From: Flavobacteriaceae bacterium | GTDB lineage: Bacteria > Bacteroidota > Bacteroidia > Flavobacteriales > Flavobacteriaceae | NCBI GenBank assembly: GCA_024640565.1 | Contig: JAHEET010000002.1 | Coordinates: 360,320 to 424,319, forward strand | Direction: 5' to 3' | Length of the DNA stretch: 64,000 bases | Part shown: piece after piece, positions 36,617 through 45,115 of the stretch | Layout: each line of letters begins with the position of its first letter | How positions within the stretch are numbered: the first letter of the stretch is position 1 | Made by a program: the position numbers and the translations under genes | Notes under the pieces: model-generated | Database searches by the model: none | Told to the model about the DNA's origin: nothing | Seen by the model: the letters and a program-made list of their open reading frames with translations, nothing else

Positions 36617-36954
36617 TGGCCGTAAAACACACATCAGAGATCAAATTTCAAATTGGTTTGGATGAAAATAGGGTTCCTGAAGAAATTTCATGGACAGCAA
36701 AAGAAGGTGGCATTGAGGATATGAATTCAAAGGCAATTATGCTCTCTGTTTGGGATCCAAAAGACAAAGATACTTTACGCATGGATTTATGGACGAAAGA
36801 TATGCCTGTAGATGAAATGAAACAATTTTACCACCAGACCTTATTATCAATGGCAGATTCTTTTGAGAAAGCTACAAACGATGAGAAAATGAGTGCCACT
36901 ATGCGTGATTTTTGTGCTTACTTTGCAGAAAAACTAGAAATTGTTAAGGAGTAA
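36616..36954 (+). CDS. gldC: Gliding motility protein GldC
   Basis: A small cytoplasmic protein of 112 residues, no signal peptide. MAVKHTSEIKFQIGLDENRVPEEISWTAKE and LWTKDMPVDEMKQFYHQTL match GldC, a gliding accessory protein of unknown biochemistry that in Flavobacterium improves but is not essential for movement. It starts on the last base of gldB and is followed by a terminator. Confidence 0.93.
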   Translation: MAVKHTSEIKFQIGLDENRVPEEISWTAKEGGIEDMNSKAIMLSVWDPKDKDTLRMDLWTKDMPVDEMKQFYHQTLLSMADSFEKATNDEKMSATMRDFCAYFAEKLEIVKE

Positions 36955-36967
36955 TTTTAAAAATTAT

Positions 36968-36999
36968 AAAAAAGGATTCACAATATAGATCCTTTTTTT
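36968..36999 (+). terminator. Terminator of gldB-gldC
   Basis: AAAAAAGGAT (36968-36977) and ATCCTTTTTT (36989-36998) form a stem with T tail, 14 bp after the gldC stop. It also faces the convergent folK fusion. Confidence 0.8.
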
Positions 37000-37025
37000 G
37001 TGCTTTCTTCTTTAACTAAAACAAT

Positions 37026-38150
37026 TTAAGCCTCGTTGATTTGCTGGATGATTGCGAAGTAGTCATTTTCATTTTTTACAAAATCCAATTCAGAAACATC
37101 AATGGTGAGTACGTTTAAGTTTTGTTCTGTTTTAATGAAATTGGAATACCCTTCCTGTATCTTTTTTAAATAGGTTTTTTCAATATTTTGCTCGTAGTTT
37201 CTTCCTCTTTTTTTAATGTTCTCTAACAATCGATCTGTATTTTGATACAGGTATACATACAGATCAGGTTTTGTGATCTCTTTATACATTAAGTCAAACA
37301 TTTTTCGGTACAAGAAGTACTCGTCTTTAGACAAGGTTACTTGAGCGAAAATTAAAGATTTAAAAATATAGTAATCGGAAACAATAAAATTTTTGAACAA
37401 GTCAAATTGTGCCAAGTCATCACTCAATTGCTGGTATCTGTCTGCAAGAAAACTCATTTCTAAGGGAAATGCATAGCGTTCCTTGTCTTCATAGAATTTT
37501 GGTAAAAAAGGATTGTCTGCAAAGCGTTCTAACACCACTTTTGCATTAAATTGATCAGAGAGCAGCTTGGCAAGCGAGGTTTTACCTGCCCCAATATTCC
37601 CTTCAATAGCTATGTAATTGTATTTTTCTGATAATGGAATTGGACGGATTAATTTCTCTGGAATCATTTCAATTCCAAGAGTATCTTCACAATTTTGTAA
37701 GCAAATTGCAATTTTATTTTTAGTGATTGGGTGTATGAAGGTGGAAGCAATTTCATTTAGAGGTACCAAAACAAACTTACGCGATAACATTTTTGGATGT
37801 GGGACTGTGAGTGTTTTAGAGAAAATAATTTCATCGTCAAACAATAAAACATCAAGGTCTATGGGCCTATTTTGATATTCGTTTTGTCCCTTTCTAGTTC
37901 TCCCTAATTTTTTTTCGATTGCTAGAAGGGTTTGTAATAATTTTTCTGGGGCTTGATAGGTGGAAACCTTTATGCAAGTATTAAGAAATTTATCCCCCTC
38001 AAAACCCCAGGAAGGAGTTTTGTAGACAGCAGCTATTTTTTGAATAGCCCCTACTTCACTAGCAATTAAATCAATTGCTTTTTGTAGCGTCTCAAGTTTT
38101 TCTCCTTGATTTGAGCCGAGAGAGAGGTATGTAATACGTTGGATTTTCAA
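37026..38150 (-). CDS. folK: HPPK fused to a deoxynucleoside kinase
   Basis: A fusion of 374 residues. Residues 1-160 are 6-hydroxymethyl-7,8-dihydropterin pyrophosphokinase (folate synthesis), with YLSLGSNQG, FLNTCI and the catalytic RPIDLDVLLF (D98, D100). Residues ~178-374 are a deoxynucleoside kinase, with P-loop GNIGAGKT (184-191), VLERF, FLADRYQQ and the arginine-rich lid KKRGRNYEQ. The frame has no ATG before the HPPK core, so the start is a TTG at 38150 giving LKIQRITYLSLGSN (read as Met). Upstream in frame there is a stop with no ATG. The fusion is common in Flavobacteriia. Why a pterin enzyme should be tied to dNTP salvage is unclear. Confidence 0.93.
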   Translation of the reverse strand: MKIQRITYLSLGSNQGEKLETLQKAIDLIASEVGAIQKIAAVYKTPSWGFEGDKFLNTCIKVSTYQAPEKLLQTLLAIEKKLGRTRKGQNEYQNRPIDLDVLLFDDEIIFSKTLTVPHPKMLSRKFVLVPLNEIASTFIHPITKNKIAICLQNCEDTLGIEMIPEKLIRPIPLSEKYNYIAIEGNIGAGKTSLAKLLSDQFNAKVVLERFADNPFLPKFYEDKERYAFPLEMSFLADRYQQLSDDLAQFDLFKNFIVSDYYIFKSLIFAQVTLSKDEYFLYRKMFDLMYKEITKPDLYVYLYQNTDRLLENIKKRGRNYEQNIEKTYLKKIQEGYSNFIKTEQNLNVLTIDVSELDFVKNENDYFAIIQQINEA

Positions 38151-38219
38151 GTCGAAATTTTAAGAACTTTCAGATCATTTATATTTCAAAAGTCCATTTC
38201 TCACAAAGAAACAAAAAAC

Positions 38220-38245
38220 CATCAACTTCTGTTGATGATTTTTTT
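38220..38245. terminator. Bidirectional terminator upstream of folK
   Basis: CATCAAC (38220-38226), loop TTCT, GTTGATG (38231-38237), with T runs on each side (eight T on the plus strand, six on the minus). It closes the VOC-gene transcript coming from the right. Confidence 0.7.
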
Positions 38246-38363
38246 CAATTTTATAAAAAACAATCCATTTCTTTGGATGAAAATAGATAACTGCTTGAAA
38301 TACGATGTGTTTGTGCGAAGCGACGTTTTAGGCAATCAATTTCATACAAACACCCAGGAGGTA

Positions 38364-38747
38364 TTAAATGTCGTTGTTTATTTCAATCCAATAACCATTT
38401 GGATCCTGGAAATAAATCTGGACAATTCCATCTTTTCTTATATAGTCTTTATCTGGGGTGTCAAGCCAATCCGAGTATTCAACTTTCAACTCCTCTAGAT
38501 GCTTTATAAATGTATGTAAACTAGCAGTTGCCAAAGCAAAATGTACTGCCTTATTGGTTTTTATTTCAGCATCGGGCCGAGGAATCAAGTGCAGTTATTT
38601 TCCTTCACTTATAGAGAGCCATCTTGTTTTTGAGTTGGAGGCCGTATTTTTAATTTCTGTTAGTTGAAGAACTTTTTTATAAAAATCAATTGATTCATTG
38701 ACATCTTTAACAGAAAGCGCTATATGATTGAATGAAAAAGTATGCAT
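38364..38747 (-). pseudogene. VOC/glyoxalase-family gene interrupted by one in-frame stop
   Basis: From ATG 38747 the frame reads MHTFSFNHIALSVKDVNE for 50 residues, meets TAA at 38595-38597, and then continues in the same frame as LHLIPRPDAEIK... to a normal stop at 38364. Joined, it is a 127-residue vicinal-oxygen-chelate protein, with metal-ligand positions H8 (NHIALSV), H in AVHFAL and E in YWIEIN, and the signature YFQDPNGYW. The stop falls in EGK-stop-LHLIPR, where relatives have Q, so a single C-to-T change in CAA would explain it. A second protein could start only from non-ATG codons. This is recent inactivation, stop read-through or a sequencing error. Confidence 0.85.
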
Positions 38748-38943
38748 ATATTTAATTAGGATAGGTTTTAGTGGTTCTAAATTTTGAAGTTATGTTTGCT
38801 GTTTTTTGGATGATTATCAACGAATTTTTAAAAGTTAAACATTGATTTAAGGACCCAATTTAGTTCATTACATGGATTCTTGAAATAATGGATATTCATT
38901 GGCATAGAATAACAAATAAGTTCCAACGCCCTGTATGCAATCT

Positions 38944-39834
38944 TTAACGTAGCCCATTGATGTCATATTGAGAAACAAAATTCCAAACCAATTCAGACGC
39001 TTTTTGGTTTTGAAATGTAGCATCAAACCAAACATGACCTCCACCAATATATTTGTAATGCTCTACAGAAACGGATAGATCTCCTTGATCATAGCGGTAG
39101 TGTTCAATGGTTAATCCTCCAGTATTGTCGGTAGTTACCGTTGGATTTGTTGTTGTGTTATTAAAATCTATCCAATGCGCTAGTGTACTTTGTGCTGCTT
39201 CCCATTCAGCATCCCCATTGTAAGGCAATACGTTGTCGGAAGTTCCGTGAAGATGTACTACAGGCATAGGATGACTTGTAGGTCCAATACAATCTAACAT
39301 GACGCCAGAAACAGATGCTACAGCAGCAATCAAATCACTTTTGTAATTTGCAAGGCCATATGCCATCATGCCACCGTTTGAAAATCCAGCAGCATAAATT
39401 CGCTCCATATCAACTTGGTACTGAGCAGAAATTGTATTGACGATCGCTTCAACAAATCCAAAATCATCCGCATTACTTTTGTTGTCTCCACCAGTTGGGC
39501 AAGCATTCCAATGCGAAAAGCCATTCAAACAACTGCCTTGAGGATACACCAGTATAAAATTGTTTGATTCTGCCAATGATCGCATATCAGCATTGCTCAT
39601 AAAATCGCTCGCACTACCTCCAAATCCATGAAAATTGAGCATTAATGGAACAGTTGTGCTGCCGTCATAAGAATTTGGAACATACAACACATATTCTCTG
39701 TTTATTTCATCATGAAGTATTGTTTGTGTATTGGTGTTTGAATAACAGAATTCTGAATTGATCTTCTCATCCTCTTTTGTGCAACTATTCAAAAAGGCAC
39801 CTAGCATCGCTATAATTAAAATTGCTTTTTTCAT
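38944..39834 (-). CDS. Secreted polyhydroxybutyrate depolymerase/feruloyl-esterase-like lipoprotein
   Basis: An alpha/beta hydrolase of 296 residues with a lipoprotein signal (GAFLNSC, Cys18). The family, LpqC/PHB depolymerase-like esterase (CE1 type), shows in LMLNFHGFGGSASDFM, the nucleophile elbow AAGFSNGGMM (S142), HLHGTSDNVLPYNG with the acid residue, and a histidine in GGGHVWFD. It is exposed at the outer membrane and may release ferulate, acetate or short polyesters from polymers. The actual substrate is unknown. It has its own promoter and stands alone between the broken VOC gene and pnp. Confidence 0.83.
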   Translation of the reverse strand: MKKAILIIAMLGAFLNSCTKEDEKINSEFCYSNTNTQTILHDEINREYVLYVPNSYDGSTTVPLMLNFHGFGGSASDFMSNADMRSLAESNNFILVYPQGSCLNGFSHWNACPTGGDNKSNADDFGFVEAIVNTISAQYQVDMERIYAAGFSNGGMMAYGLANYKSDLIAAVASVSGVMLDCIGPTSHPMPVVHLHGTSDNVLPYNGDAEWEAAQSTLAHWIDFNNTTTNPTVTTDNTGGLTIEHYRYDQGDLSVSVEHYKYIGGGHVWFDATFQNQKASELVWNFVSQYDINGLR

Positions 39835-39905
39835 GAGATAAGTTTTAAGTATTCGAGCGTCTCTTTACAAAAATTGTATGCAATGATCTTTTATTTGACA
39901 TCCAT

Positions 39906-39934
39906 CAAATTTAAACAATATAAATTACATCAAA
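39906..39934 (-). promoter_or_regulatory. Promoter of the esterase gene
   Basis: On the minus strand TTTG (39931-39934), 17-bp spacer, then TAAATTTG (39906-39913). It ends 71 bp before the ATG at 39834. The rest of the 316-bp gap 39835-40150 holds only this and the pnp terminator. Confidence 0.5.
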
Positions 39935-40087
39935 AAAGGGCTCAAAAATTCGAAGAGCTGATATGTGCGTTTGTGTAGCAATTCACTTTGCTATAGAAGG
40001 CCGTTCATAAAGGAAAAATAGACTACTTGCTGCCGTTGAAAAGCATCAAGAAATCAACAATTAAATTCAATAAACAAACCTTATTGT

Positions 40088-40122
40088 AAAAAAAACCTGT
40101 TACTTTATATGGTAACAGGTTT
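40088..40122 (-). terminator. Rho-independent terminator of pnp
   Basis: On the minus strand AAACCTGTTAC (40122-40112), loop, GTAACAGGTTT (40103-40093) and a T run. It is a perfect 11-bp stem 28 bp after the pnp stop. Confidence 0.93.
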
Positions 40123-40150
40123 GGTATTCTATTTTTAAAAAGAATGAAGA

Positions 40151-42385
40151 CTACGCTTCTTTTCTTGGTGCTCTTGGTTTTCTGTCATCACGTCCGCGAT
40201 TGTCTCTGCTTCTGTTATCACGTCCGCCAGAACGTTTGTCATCTCTTGGAGGTCTTGCTACATATCCTTCTGGTTTTGGTAATAATGCCTTACGAGAAAC
40301 TTTTTCTTTACGAGTTCTTGGGTCTAAACCAAAGTACTTCACATCAAAAACATCTCCCATATTTACAACGTCAGAAACATTTTCTGTACGTTCCCAAGCC
40401 AATTCACTTACGTGTAATAGAACTTCGTTTCCTGGTGCTTCAACATACTCAACAACAGCCCCAAAATCTAACATCTTGATCACTTTTACTTCGTAAGCAC
40501 TACCAACAGTTGGTTTGAATAACATGGACTCAATACAGGCAATTACTTGTTCAATTCCAGCAGGATCAGTTCCTAAAATTTCGATAATTCCTTCTTCTGT
40601 TACAGCGTCTTCAGTAATTACAATTGTAGTTCCTGTTTCTTTCTGTAGTTCTTGAATATGTTTCCCTCCTGGTCCAATAAAGGCACCAATCATATCATTA
40701 GGAATTCTTCTGTTAATCATTTTAGGCGCGTGATCTTTTACTTCTGCATTAGGCGTAGTAATCGTCTCAGTTAATTTGTCTAAAATGTGCAAACGACCGT
40801 TTCTTGCTTGTTTAAGTGCATTTACTAATATCTCGTATGAAAGACCTTTTACTTTAATATCCATTTGACAGGCGGTAATTCCTTCAGAAGTACCCGTTAC
40901 TTTAAAGTCCATATCTCCTAAGTGGTCTTCATCCCCTAAAATATCGGATAAAACGGCATAACGATCTCCATCAGAGATTAATCCCATAGCAATCCCAGAA
41001 ACGGGTCTTGTCATTTGAACACCAGCATCCATCAAAGCCATTGTACCTGCACAAACAGTTGCCATAGAAGAAGAACCATTAGATTCTAAAACTTCAGAAA
41101 CTACTCTTACAGTATAAGGGCAATCATCTGGAATCATTCCTTTTAATCCACGTTGTGCTAAGTTACCATGCCCCACTTCTCTTCGAGAAGTTCCTCTTAG
41201 AGGTCTTGCTTCACCGGTACAAAAAGGAGGGAAGTTGTAATGCAAATAGAAGCTCTCTTCACCTTCGTAAGAAGGCATATCTATTTTATTTGCATCTCTT
41301 GAAGTTCCTAAAGTTACAGTTGCTAATGCTTGTGTTTCTCCACGTGTAAATATGGACGAACCATGAACCGATGGTAAGTAATCAACCTCACACCAAATGG
41401 GTCTTATTTCGTCAGTTTTACGTCCGTCTAAACGCAAGCCTTCCGCTAAAGTTAATTCTCTAACTGCAGCTTTTTGCGCTTTGTTAAAATATTTTCCAAC
41501 TAAATCTCCGTAATCTGCTAATTCTTCTTCTGTAAATGAAGCTATTAATTCTTCTTTTACTTCACCAAAAGCAGTTGTACGTTCTACTTTTGAAGTTCCT
41601 TTTTTAGCAATTGCATAGCATTTGTCATAACTGAAGGTATGAATTTTTGCGGCTAATTCTTCATCTTCTCTTTCGCCTTCATAGGTTCTCGTTTCTTTTT
41701 TCCCGAAAGCTTCCGCCAAACGAACTTGAGCAGCACACTGAACTTTAATTGCTTCGTGTGCAAACTTAATTGCGTCTGCCATTTCTTCTTCAGAAATTTC
41801 ATCCATCTCACCTTCCACCATCATTACAGAGTCTGCCGAAGCTCCAATCATCATGTCTATGTCAGATGCTGCTAATTGTGCTCTATTTGGGTTAATTACG
41901 AATTCTCCATTTACTCTTGCAACACGTGCTTCAGAAATTGGACATTCGAAAGGAAAATCGGATAATTGAATTGCTGCTGATGCTGCCAAACCGGCTAATG
42001 CATCTGGCATTACATCTTCATCATGAGACATTAATTGAATCATCACTTGTACTTCGGAATGGTAATCTTTTGGAAATAATGGACGTAAAACACGGTCTAC
42101 TAAACGCATTGTTAATACTTCGCCATCACTTGGTCTTGCTTCTCTTTTAAAGAAACCTCCAGGATAACGTCCTGCAGCTGCAAATTTTTCTCTATAATCT
42201 ACTGTTAATGGTAAAAAGTCTACTGTACCTGCTTTGTAGCTAGATACTACTGTACATAACAACATTGCTTTTCCCATCTGAACAACAACTGAACCGTGCG
42301 CTTGCTTTGCTAATTTACCGGTTTCTAATGAAATGGTTCTTCCATCTCCGAGGTCTATAACCTCTCTAAATACTTTTGGAATCAT
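40151..42385 (-). CDS. pnp: Polyribonucleotide nucleotidyltransferase
   Basis: A 3'-5' phosphorolytic exoribonuclease of 744 residues. Two RNase PH domains are visible ([19 protein letters not shown] in the first; [17 protein letters not shown] in the second), then a KH domain ([19 protein letters not shown]) and an S1 domain ([17 protein letters not shown]). A ~35-residue arginine/aspartate-rich tail ([19 protein letters not shown]) follows, longer than in E. coli and common in Bacteroidota; it may bind RNA or degradosome partners. It follows rpsO as in most bacteria, with an rpsO terminator in between. Confidence 0.97.
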   Translation of the reverse strand: MIPKVFREVIDLGDGRTISLETGKLAKQAHGSVVVQMGKAMLLCTVVSSYKAGTVDFLPLTVDYREKFAAAGRYPGGFFKREARPSDGEVLTMRLVDRVLRPLFPKDYHSEVQVMIQLMSHDEDVMPDALAGLAASAAIQLSDFPFECPISEARVARVNGEFVINPNRAQLAASDIDMMIGASADSVMMVEGEMDEISEEEMADAIKFAHEAIKVQCAAQVRLAEAFGKKETRTYEGEREDEELAAKIHTFSYDKCYAIAKKGTSKVERTTAFGEVKEELIASFTEEELADYGDLVGKYFNKAQKAAVRELTLAEGLRLDGRKTDEIRPIWCEVDYLPSVHGSSIFTRGETQALATVTLGTSRDANKIDMPSYEGEESFYLHYNFPPFCTGEARPLRGTSRREVGHGNLAQRGLKGMIPDDCPYTVRVVSEVLESNGSSSMATVCAGTMALMDAGVQMTRPVSGIAMGLISDGDRYAVLSDILGDEDHLGDMDFKVTGTSEGITACQMDIKVKGLSYEILVNALKQARNGRLHILDKLTETITTPNAEVKDHAPKMINRRIPNDMIGAFIGPGGKHIQELQKETGTTIVITEDAVTEEGIIEILGTDPAGIEQVIACIESMLFKPTVGSAYEVKVIKMLDFGAVVEYVEAPGNEVLLHVSELAWERTENVSDVVNMGDVFDVKYFGLDPRTRKEKVSRKALLPKPEGYVARPPRDDKRSGGRDNRSRDNRGRDDRKPRAPRKEA

Positions 42386-42533
42386 AAATGAATTCTAAAT
42401 TTTAAATTACTAATTTTTTTTTGTTGTGTTGTTGTTTGTTGCTGCAATGGAAATTCAAAAATGCTGTTACTATTTTTGATTTTTTTATACTGTTACTGAC
42501 TTTGTTAGAATCAGACGTTACTGTGTTGTAATA

Positions 42534-42564
42534 AAAAAGAGGTGCGTTTATAGCCCCTCTTTTT
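42534..42564 (-). terminator. Terminator of rpsO
   Basis: AAAAAGAGG and CCTCTTTTT (42534-42542 and 42556-42564) pair perfectly around a 13-nt loop, 8 bp after the rpsO stop on the minus strand. It implies attenuated read-through into pnp. Confidence 0.85.
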
Positions 42565-42571
42565 GTAAGAA

Positions 42572-42841
42572 TTATTTTCTAATTCCTAATTCTTTGATAA
42601 TCGCACGATATCTGTTGATTTCTGATTTCTTCAAGTAATCTAACAAACTTCTTCGCTTACCAACCATCATTACTAAGGAACGCTCTGTGTTGTAATCTTT
42701 TCGATTTTTCTTTAAGTGCTCTGTTAAATGGTTAATTCTGTGCGTAAATAACGCGATCTGACCTTCTGTAGAACCGGTATCGTTTTTTCCTTTACCGTGT
42801 TTTTCGAAGATGTTTTCTTTTACTTCTTTAGTTAAGTACAT
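42572..42841 (-). CDS. rpsO: 30S ribosomal protein S15
   Basis: S15 of 89 residues, the usual length; it binds the central domain of 16S rRNA early in assembly. MYLTKEVKENIFEKHGKGKNDTGSTEGQI and LTEHLKKNRKDYNTERSLVMMVGKRR are diagnostic. It stands upstream of pnp and downstream of accD, all on the minus strand. Confidence 0.98.
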   Translation of the reverse strand: MYLTKEVKENIFEKHGKGKNDTGSTEGQIALFTHRINHLTEHLKKNRKDYNTERSLVMMVGKRRSLLDYLKKSEINRYRAIIKELGIRK

Positions 42842-42895
42842 GCCAATATTATTTAAATGATTATTATGTATGTCAATGTTTTTTCATTGAGTTTG

Positions 42896-42903
42896 CAAAT
42901 ATA
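42896..42903 (-). promoter_or_regulatory. -7 promoter element of rpsO
   Basis: TATATTTG on the minus strand, ending 54 bp before the ATG at 42841, partly overlapping the end of the accD gene's 3' spacer. Confidence 0.45.
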
Positions 42904-42910
42904 GTATTAT

Positions 42911-43771
42911 TTATTGATTTCTTACAGGTATATTCTGTATTAAATCGATGTATAAATTTACCTGCTTTTTTAAATTTTTTCTTTCGTAGATTCCATCAAG
43001 GAAACCGTGTTCTAAAACAAATTCAGAGCGTTGAAACCCTTCAGGCAAATCTTTCCCTGTAGTATCTTTCACAACTCTTGGTCCCGCAAAAGCAATTAAG
43101 GCATTCGGTTCTGCAATATTAATATCTCCTAACATTGCAAAAGAAGCGGTGGTTCCTCCTGTTGTAGGATCTGTACATAGAGAAATGTATGGAATTTTAG
43201 CTTCGGCTAATTGTGCTAGTTTTACGGAGGTTTTTGCCAATTGCATGAGCGATAATGATGCTTCCATCATTCTAGCCCCACCCGATTTAGAAACCATTAA
43301 AAAAGGAACGTTATTTTTTATTGAATAATCAATGGCTCTGGCAATTTTTTCTCCTACAACACTTCCCATAGAACCTCCAATAAAAGCAAAATCCATTGCC
43401 GCTATGACGATATCTTTTCCTAACGATTTTCCAACGGCAGTCCGCACTGCGTCTTTAAGCTTTGTTTTTTCTTGTGCCGCTTTTACCCGCTCTGGATATT
43501 TCTTAGTGTCTTCAAAGCTTAAAGGGTCTTTAGAACTTAAATTTTCGTCCAATTCCGTAAAGGTATTGTCATCAAAGAACAATTCGAAATACTCTTTACT
43601 CCCAATTCTTACATGATAACCATCCTCTGGACTTACATACAAGTTCTTTTTTAATTCTTCAGTGTCAATAATTTTTCCACTGGGCGTTTTATACCAAAGC
43701 CCTTTTGGAGTGTCCTTCTTTTCTTCTGTTGGGGTTTGTATCCCTTTATCTGTACGTTTAAACCAAGCCAT
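42911..43771 (-). CDS. accD: Acetyl-CoA carboxylase carboxyltransferase beta subunit lacking zinc ligands
   Basis: AccD forms, with AccA, the carboxyltransferase that makes malonyl-CoA for fatty-acid synthesis. It has 286 residues. The crotonase-fold core is intact ([38 protein letters not shown]). The N-terminal zinc ribbon of E. coli AccD (C-x2-C, C-x2-C) is present in outline ([26 protein letters not shown]), but no cysteine remains: the equivalent positions are T29, around S31/G32, S47 and D50. The ribbon contacts DNA/RNA and the active site in E. coli, so its loss is notable. There is a start [10 protein letters not shown] as in relatives. Confidence 0.95.
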   Translation of the reverse strand: MAWFKRTDKGIQTPTEEKKDTPKGLWYKTPSGKIIDTEELKKNLYVSPEDGYHVRIGSKEYFELFFDDNTFTELDENLSSKDPLSFEDTKKYPERVKAAQEKTKLKDAVRTAVGKSLGKDIVIAAMDFAFIGGSMGSVVGEKIARAIDYSIKNNVPFLMVSKSGGARMMEASLSLMQLAKTSVKLAQLAEAKIPYISLCTDPTTGGTTASFAMLGDINIAEPNALIAFAGPRVVKDTTGKDLPEGFQRSEFVLEHGFLDGIYERKNLKKQVNLYIDLIQNIPVRNQ

Positions 43772-43833
43772 AGTTCCTTCGATTTATGTTGTTTGTCTAA
43801 TTATTTAACCATTTTAAAAAAATAGTGAGTCAC

Positions 43834-43841
43834 AAATGTAA
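43834..43841 (-). promoter_or_regulatory. -7 promoter element of accD
   Basis: TACATTTG on the minus strand, ending 62 bp before the ATG at 43771. Confidence 0.4.
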
Positions 43842-43893
43842 AAGTTTTTTATGAACTATCCTTTTTTTCTTTTTGGATATCTATTTTTAATAG

Positions 43894-43929
43894 AAAAAGC
43901 ATTTTGATAACCGATCAAAATGCTTTTTT
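43894..43929 (-). terminator. Strong terminator of the aldolase gene
   Basis: AAAAAGCATTTTGAT (43894-43908), loop AACCG and its exact complement (43914-43928). It is a 15-bp perfect stem with A/T ends, downstream of the aldolase stop. Confidence 0.95.
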
Positions 43930-43950
43930 AAAAAAGGTCAAATGTATATA

Positions 43951-45009
43951 TTATAAGGTATTTACATTGTTTAAATCTTCAAATGCTTGTTGTAAGCGAG
44001 CTTTAAAAGTTTGCTCACCCTCACGCAACCATTTTCTTGGATCATAGTGTTTTTTATTGGGTTGGTCCGCCCCATCAGGATTTCCTATTTGAGAAGAAAC
44101 ATAGGCTTGTTTGTGAATCATGTAATCGCGAATTCCCTCTGTATATGCGTATTGTAAATCGGTGTCAATATTCATTTTAATAGTTCCATATCCAATAGCT
44201 TCTCGAATTTCTTCAACTGTAGAACCAGACCCTCCATGAAATACAAAATCAATTGTATTGTGAGGAACATTGTATTTTTTAGAAATATATTCTTGAGAAT
44301 TTTTTAAAATTTTTGGCGTTAGTTTTACGTTCCCTGGTTTGTACACCCCGTGAACGTTTCCAAAAGCTGCCGCAATTGTAAATTGTGAAGAAACTTTTAG
44401 CAACTCTTCATAGGCATAAGCAACTTCTTCTGGTTGGGTATACAACTTTGAAACATCAACATCTGAATTGTCTACACCATCTTCTTCTCCTCCAGTAATT
44501 CCTAATTCAATTTCTAAGGTCATCCCAATTTTGCTCATTCGGGCCAAATACTTTTTACAGATCGCTATATTTTCTTCTAAAGGTTCTTCAGACAAATCAA
44601 TCATGTGAGAGCTGAACAAAGATTTACCAGTTTCGGCAAAGTGCTTTTCAGATGCCTCTAACAAACCATCAATCCAAGGTAATAATTTTTTCGCAGCGTG
44701 ATCAGTATGTAAAATTACTGGAACTCCATATGCGATTGCTAATTCGTGAATGTGTTTTGCTCCTGCAACAGCTCCAGCGATGGCTGCTTTTTCATTTTCG
44801 TTTGACAAACCTTTCCCGGCATTAAATTGCGCACCACCATTCGAAAATTGAATAATAACGGGAGCATTTAAAACTTTTGCAGTTTCCAAAACAGCATTGA
44901 TTGTACTGGAACCAACTACGTTTACAGCAGGAATTGCAAACGCTTTCTCTTTTGCTAAATTAAATATTTCTTGTACTTCTTTACCTGTGGCAACTCCTGG
45001 TTGAATCAT
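43951..45009 (-). CDS. fbaA: Class II fructose-bisphosphate aldolase
   Basis: A zinc aldolase of 352 residues for glycolysis and gluconeogenesis. The zinc/substrate motif VPVILHTDHAAKK and the E. coli FbaA-type YGVPVILHTDHA context are clear, with FGNVHGVYKPGNVKL and VFHGGSGSTVEEIREAI completing the site. The length and these motifs place it in the FbaA (class IIA) group. Monocistronic, with a promoter and a strong terminator. Confidence 0.95.
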   Translation of the reverse strand: MIQPGVATGKEVQEIFNLAKEKAFAIPAVNVVGSSTINAVLETAKVLNAPVIIQFSNGGAQFNAGKGLSNENEKAAIAGAVAGAKHIHELAIAYGVPVILHTDHAAKKLLPWIDGLLEASEKHFAETGKSLFSSHMIDLSEEPLEENIAICKKYLARMSKIGMTLEIELGITGGEEDGVDNSDVDVSKLYTQPEEVAYAYEELLKVSSQFTIAAAFGNVHGVYKPGNVKLTPKILKNSQEYISKKYNVPHNTIDFVFHGGSGSTVEEIREAIGYGTIKMNIDTDLQYAYTEGIRDYMIHKQAYVSSQIGNPDGADQPNKKHYDPRKWLREGEQTFKARLQQAFEDLNNVNTL

Positions 45010-45036
45010 AAAAAATGTTTTAAGAATTTATGACTA

Positions 45037-45044
45037 CAAAACTA
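45037..45044 (-). promoter_or_regulatory. -7 promoter element of fbaA
   Basis: TAGTTTTG on the minus strand, ending 27 bp before the ATG at 45009. Confidence 0.5.
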
Positions 45045-45115
45045 CATGTTTTTTTATGTAAAAATGAAAAAAATCAAGGAGTTTACGAATACGTTTTAGT
45101 CTCTCAGGAATCTCA

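Noticed and set aside
38364..38588. A stand-alone 74-residue VOC-like gene starting with TTG at 38588
   Set aside because: It is only the C-terminal part of the VOC gene downstream of the TAA; the N-terminal half is found in the same frame just upstream.
40144..40496. Two overlapping plus-strand frames over the end of pnp
   Set aside because: They are shadows of the RD-rich PNPase tail and S1 domain.
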